Assembly (NCBI GenBank): GCA_023268595.1
Contig: JALQUD010000003.1
Coordinates: 1 to 42,683, forward strand
Length of the DNA stretch: 42,683 bases
Source: Candidatus Saccharimonadia bacterium
Lineage (GTDB): Bacteria > Patescibacteriota > Saccharimonadia > Saccharimonadales > UBA4665
Reading direction: 5' to 3'
Each line of letters starts with the position of its first letter. Within the stretch, counting starts at the first letter, position 1. This document shows positions 40,265 to 42,683 of this stretch, piece after piece. Under the pieces are notes generated by a model. The model ran no database searches and was not told the origin of the DNA. It saw only the letters and a list, made by a program, of their open reading frames with translations. A program made the position numbers and the translations under genes.

Positions 40265-41188
40265 ATGAAAATCGCAATCCAAGGACTCGGACGTATGGGC
40301 ATGCAGATCGCCCAGAAACTGGCCGACCCGGCATCCGGACACCAGGTCATCGCCCACAACCGCAGCACCGACAAGATTGACCACGCCGTCGGCTTCGGTG
40401 CCGTCGGTGCACCAACCAAGCAGGACGTACTCGACGCCTTCGGCGACGATCAGGTGGTCATCTGGATCATGCTGCCGGCAGACGTCACCGAGCTGGAAAT
40501 CAAAGAATGGCTGGACATCGTACCACCGAACAGCGTGCTGATAGACGGCGGCAACTCGGACTTCCGTAAGACACGCGAACACGCCGAGCTGATCGCCGCC
40601 CACCCCAACAACGTCAATTTCCTGGACATCGGTACCAGCGGTGGCGTATGGGGCTTTGAACGCGGCTTCTGTATGATGGCTGGTGGCAACAAAGAGGGTT
40701 ACGATGCCATGGTGCCGGTCCTGGACACGCTGGCAGCACCGAGTGGCGCCCACGCGCTTTTTGGCAGCCATGGTAACGGCCACTACGTCAAGATGGTCCA
40801 TAACGCCATCGAATATGGCATGATGCAGAGCCTGGCCGAAGGTTACCGCATGCTACGGGAAGGCGCCTACCCGGAAACCGACCTGGCGCTGGCCGGGGAA
40901 GTCTGGCAGCACAGCAGCGTCATCACCAGCTGGCTTAATGAGCTGACGCGCGACGCCATGCGTGAGAACCCGACGCTCGAGGGCATCGACGGTTTCGTAG
41001 CCGAGAACGGCGAAGCCCGCTGGACGCTGGAAGTCGCCAAGGAAAAAGGCATACCGATGCCGGCCATCCAGGCCGCCATGGACGTCCGCATAGCCAGCCA
41101 GCAAGCCGATGGCAGCGGCCGCAACTTTGCCACAAAAGTACTGGCAGCCCAGCGCAACAAGTTTGGCGGCCACGAGCTTAATAAGTAG
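40265..41188 (+). CDS. gnd: 6-phosphogluconate dehydrogenase (decarboxylating), short form
   Basis: A 307-residue enzyme converting 6-phosphogluconate to ribulose 5-phosphate and CO2. It is the short (GndA/YqeC-type) form of about 300 residues. Motifs: GLGRMG (7-12), DGGNSD (94-99), SGGVWG (125-130), catalytic Lys176 in HYVKMVHN and the IEYGMMQ block (182-188). HNRS (31-34) after the second strand suggests NADP preference over NAD, but this is tentative. The frame extends upstream to 40211, but AGGAGGG 7 nt before ATG 40265 fixes the start. Third member of the pgl-gnd-zwf group. Confidence 0.95.
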   Translation: MKIAIQGLGRMGMQIAQKLADPASGHQVIAHNRSTDKIDHAVGFGAVGAPTKQDVLDAFGDDQVVIWIMLPADVTELEIKEWLDIVPPNSVLIDGGNSDFRKTREHAELIAAHPNNVNFLDIGTSGGVWGFERGFCMMAGGNKEGYDAMVPVLDTLAAPSGAHALFGSHGNGHYVKMVHNAIEYGMMQSLAEGYRMLREGAYPETDLALAGEVWQHSSVITSWLNELTRDAMRENPTLEGIDGFVAENGEARWTLEVAKEKGIPMPAIQAAMDVRIASQQADGSGRNFATKVLAAQRNKFGGHELNK

Positions 41189-41201
41189 GCATGGCCCCCA
41201 G

Positions 41202-41228
41202 AACGCTATACCCTTAGAAACGCTATAC
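41202..41228 (+). repeat. Direct repeat AACGCTATAC x2 upstream of zwf
   Basis: AACGCTATAC at 41202-41211 and 41219-41228, a 17-nt period, directly upstream of the zwf -10 box (TATACT, 41233-41238). Position suits a regulator site or alternative -10 boxes. Confidence 0.6.
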
Positions 41229-41232
41229 AAGG

Positions 41233-41238
41233 TATACT
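41233..41238 (+). promoter_or_regulatory. -10 box of a probable leaderless promoter
   Basis: TATACT ends exactly 6 nt before the ATG at 41245. No ribosome site is present. Confidence 0.65.
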
Positions 41239-41244
41239 GATTGT

Positions 41245-42681
41245 ATGATTGACGAAGATTACGAATACGCCGCCACCGACCTGTCCGCACCCGAACCGAC
41301 CATCATCGTGATCTTCGGCATAACCGGCGACCTGGCCAAGCGATACTTACTGCCCTCGTTGTACACCCTGTTCAAGGAAGGGCTGATCCATCCGCAAACC
41401 GAGCTGGTCGGTGTCAGCCGCCGGCCGATCGACACCGAAATCGTCTTTGATGAGCTACGGGCCAGCGTGGAGCGGGCTGGTAAGGAGCTTGATTCGGCGG
41501 TCATCGACCAGATGCGTGAGCGGGCTCATGGCTTCCAGTTGGATATGGACGACCCAGGTGGTTACGATGCGCTGCATAAGGAGCTCAACCGCATCGAAGA
41601 GGCCCAGGGCGTCTGCATGAACCGGTTGTACTACCTGTCGATTCCGCCATCGGCTTACACGAACGTCATCGGCCACATGGGCAATTCACCGCTTAACGGC
41701 GGCTGCCAACACGGCAAAGGCCAGTCACGGCTACTGATTGAGAAGCCTTTCGGTGACGACCTGGCCTCAGCCCGCAAGCTGATCGAGATCACCGCCCAGG
41801 GCTTTGGCGAACACCAGCTGTTCCGCATCGACCATTACCTCGCCAAGGAAACCGCCCAGAATATCAGTACCTTCCGGTTTGAGAACCCGCTGTTCGAGAC
41901 GATCTGGAACAACCGCCATGTGGCCAGCATCGACATCGTGGCCAGCGAAAAGATCGGTGTGGAAGGGCGAGGCAACTTCTACGAGCAACAGGGCGCCTTG
42001 CGTGACTTCATCCAGAACCACCTGCTACAGCTACTGGCCGTGGCTACGATGGACCAGCCGGAACGTTTTGACAGTGACGCCGTGCATGCGGCCAAATTGC
42101 AACTGCTACGTTCCATCAGGCCGATCAGTGCCGACAAGGTCAGCCAACAGACAAGGCGTGGCCAGTACGAAGGCTACAAGCAGGAAGTCGGCAATCCGGA
42201 CTCGCACGTCGAGACCTACGCCCAGATTGAGACATACATCGACACACCGCGCTGGCAGAACGTACCGGTACGCATCCGTACCGGTAAAGCCATGGCCAGC
42301 AAGTTCACCACCGTGACTTTCACGTTCACCGACCGCGACGCCGAAGAACCCGACCTGCCCAACAGCAACCAGCTGCAATTCCGCATCCAACCAAACGAAG
42401 GTATCGCACTCAACCTGCTTGCCAAGAAGCCGGGCTTTGACCACGAGCTACAGCCGGTAGTCATGAACTTTGGCTATGAAGGCAACTTCGGCAGCCAGCC
42501 CGACGCCTATGAGCGTGTGCTACTGGATGCCATCCGCGGCGACCAGACGCTGTTTGCCAGCAGTGACGAGGTGCTGGCGGCCTGGCAGATCGTCGATGAC
42601 GTGGTGCATGCCTGGCAGCAGGACGGCGACGGCCTTATCAGTTACGAATACGAAACCGACATCGATAGCTTGGGAGTCTGA
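41245..42681 (+). CDS. zwf: Glucose-6-phosphate 1-dehydrogenase
   Basis: A 478-residue enzyme that oxidises glucose 6-phosphate to 6-phosphogluconolactone and reduces NADP. The cofactor site GITGDLAKR is at 25-33, EKPFG at 166-170, and the active-site RIDHYLAKE at 194-202 contains the catalytic His and substrate Lys; family consensus has Gly where this protein has Ala199-200 region (HYLAKE for HYLGKE). Length is normal and the TGA stop is 2 nt from the window edge. It has its own leaderless-type promoter with direct repeats, 56 nt after gnd. With ino1 it competes for glucose 6-phosphate. Confidence 0.96.
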   Translation: MIDEDYEYAATDLSAPEPTIIVIFGITGDLAKRYLLPSLYTLFKEGLIHPQTELVGVSRRPIDTEIVFDELRASVERAGKELDSAVIDQMRERAHGFQLDMDDPGGYDALHKELNRIEEAQGVCMNRLYYLSIPPSAYTNVIGHMGNSPLNGGCQHGKGQSRLLIEKPFGDDLASARKLIEITAQGFGEHQLFRIDHYLAKETAQNISTFRFENPLFETIWNNRHVASIDIVASEKIGVEGRGNFYEQQGALRDFIQNHLLQLLAVATMDQPERFDSDAVHAAKLQLLRSIRPISADKVSQQTRRGQYEGYKQEVGNPDSHVETYAQIETYIDTPRWQNVPVRIRTGKAMASKFTTVTFTFTDRDAEEPDLPNSNQLQFRIQPNEGIALNLLAKKPGFDHELQPVVMNFGYEGNFGSQPDAYERVLLDAIRGDQTLFASSDEVLAAWQIVDDVVHAWQQDGDGLISYEYETDIDSLGV

Positions 42682-42683
42682 GC

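Noticed and set aside
1..42683. CRISPR arrays, insertion sequences, rRNA or tRNA genes, recoded TGA
   Set aside because: No regularly spaced repeats, transposase, or RNA-gene motifs were seen on either strand by eye, and TGA ends several conserved genes at the expected place.

Overview
The window looks like a chromosomal segment from a monoderm (Gram-positive-type) bacterium. It carries a sortase with a VPNTG-anchored substrate, a LytR-CpsA-Psr (LCP) protein, a lipoprotein with a GH25-like barrel, a NodB deacetylase fused to a family-2 glycosyltransferase, and an actinobacterial-type inositol-3-phosphate synthase. Many genes have a TATAAT-like box ending only 6-8 nt before the start codon, which implies leaderless mRNAs. 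Genes are densely packed and TGA is used as an ordinary stop. Together these fit Candidatus Saccharibacteria (TM7) or an actinobacterium-like relative best. This is inference from gene content; no rRNA or ribosomal protein gene is present to place it.

Layout. 1-1 kb: end of an unknown gene, a VOC protein and an orphan 129-aa protein. 1.1-4.7 kb: a surface module (Asp-box propeller substrate overlapping its own sortase, then convergent secreted and SanA-like genes). 4.9-10.9 kb: enzymes (SDR, alpha/beta hydrolase with a palindromic operator, VOC proteins, degenerate HIT, DUF1697, an SDR with a 300-residue N-terminal extension). 11-14.3 kb: an overlapping histidine kinase / response regulator / REC-kinase operon with no DNA-binding output. 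14.4-21 kb: a large unknown membrane protein, a LysR regulator divergent from ino1, and a MacB-type ABC exporter pair. 21-29.5 kb: a Trp-rich repeat secreted protein, a GH25-like lipoprotein, an ABC-F ATPase, a surface protein, a DUF5995-like protein, an orphan PAS kinase and a TrmA/RlmD-type RNA methyltransferase. 29.5-36.7 kb: two paralogous 88-aa proteins, one before a YdjM-type membrane hydrolase and one coupled to a Y-family DNA polymerase, with a NUDIX gene and the deacetylase-glycosyltransferase between them. 36.7-39.5 kb: SGNH hydrolase and LCP. 39.5-42.7 kb: the oxidative pentose phosphate genes pgl, gnd and zwf.

The most unusual signal is in the leaders of the two 88-aa genes. Both have a similar promoter (CTGGWCA, 16-17 nt, TATAAT). 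Exactly 7 nt later both have AGCCATGTG, then a small GCCG-N4-CGGC hairpin, then CATGCAGGCT, and 108-109 nt further on TTCCCA(A)CAGG, all ahead of an SD-preceded ATG about 245-277 nt from the predicted transcription start. This looks like an undescribed structured leader RNA shared by two loci, one of which encodes a translesion polymerase.

The other genes suggest an organism investing in its envelope (deacetylated glycan synthesis, glycopolymer attachment by LCP, sortase display, exporter) and making NADPH through Zwf-Pgl-Gnd. Several overlapping, tightly packed genes and shared terminators support compact genome organisation.
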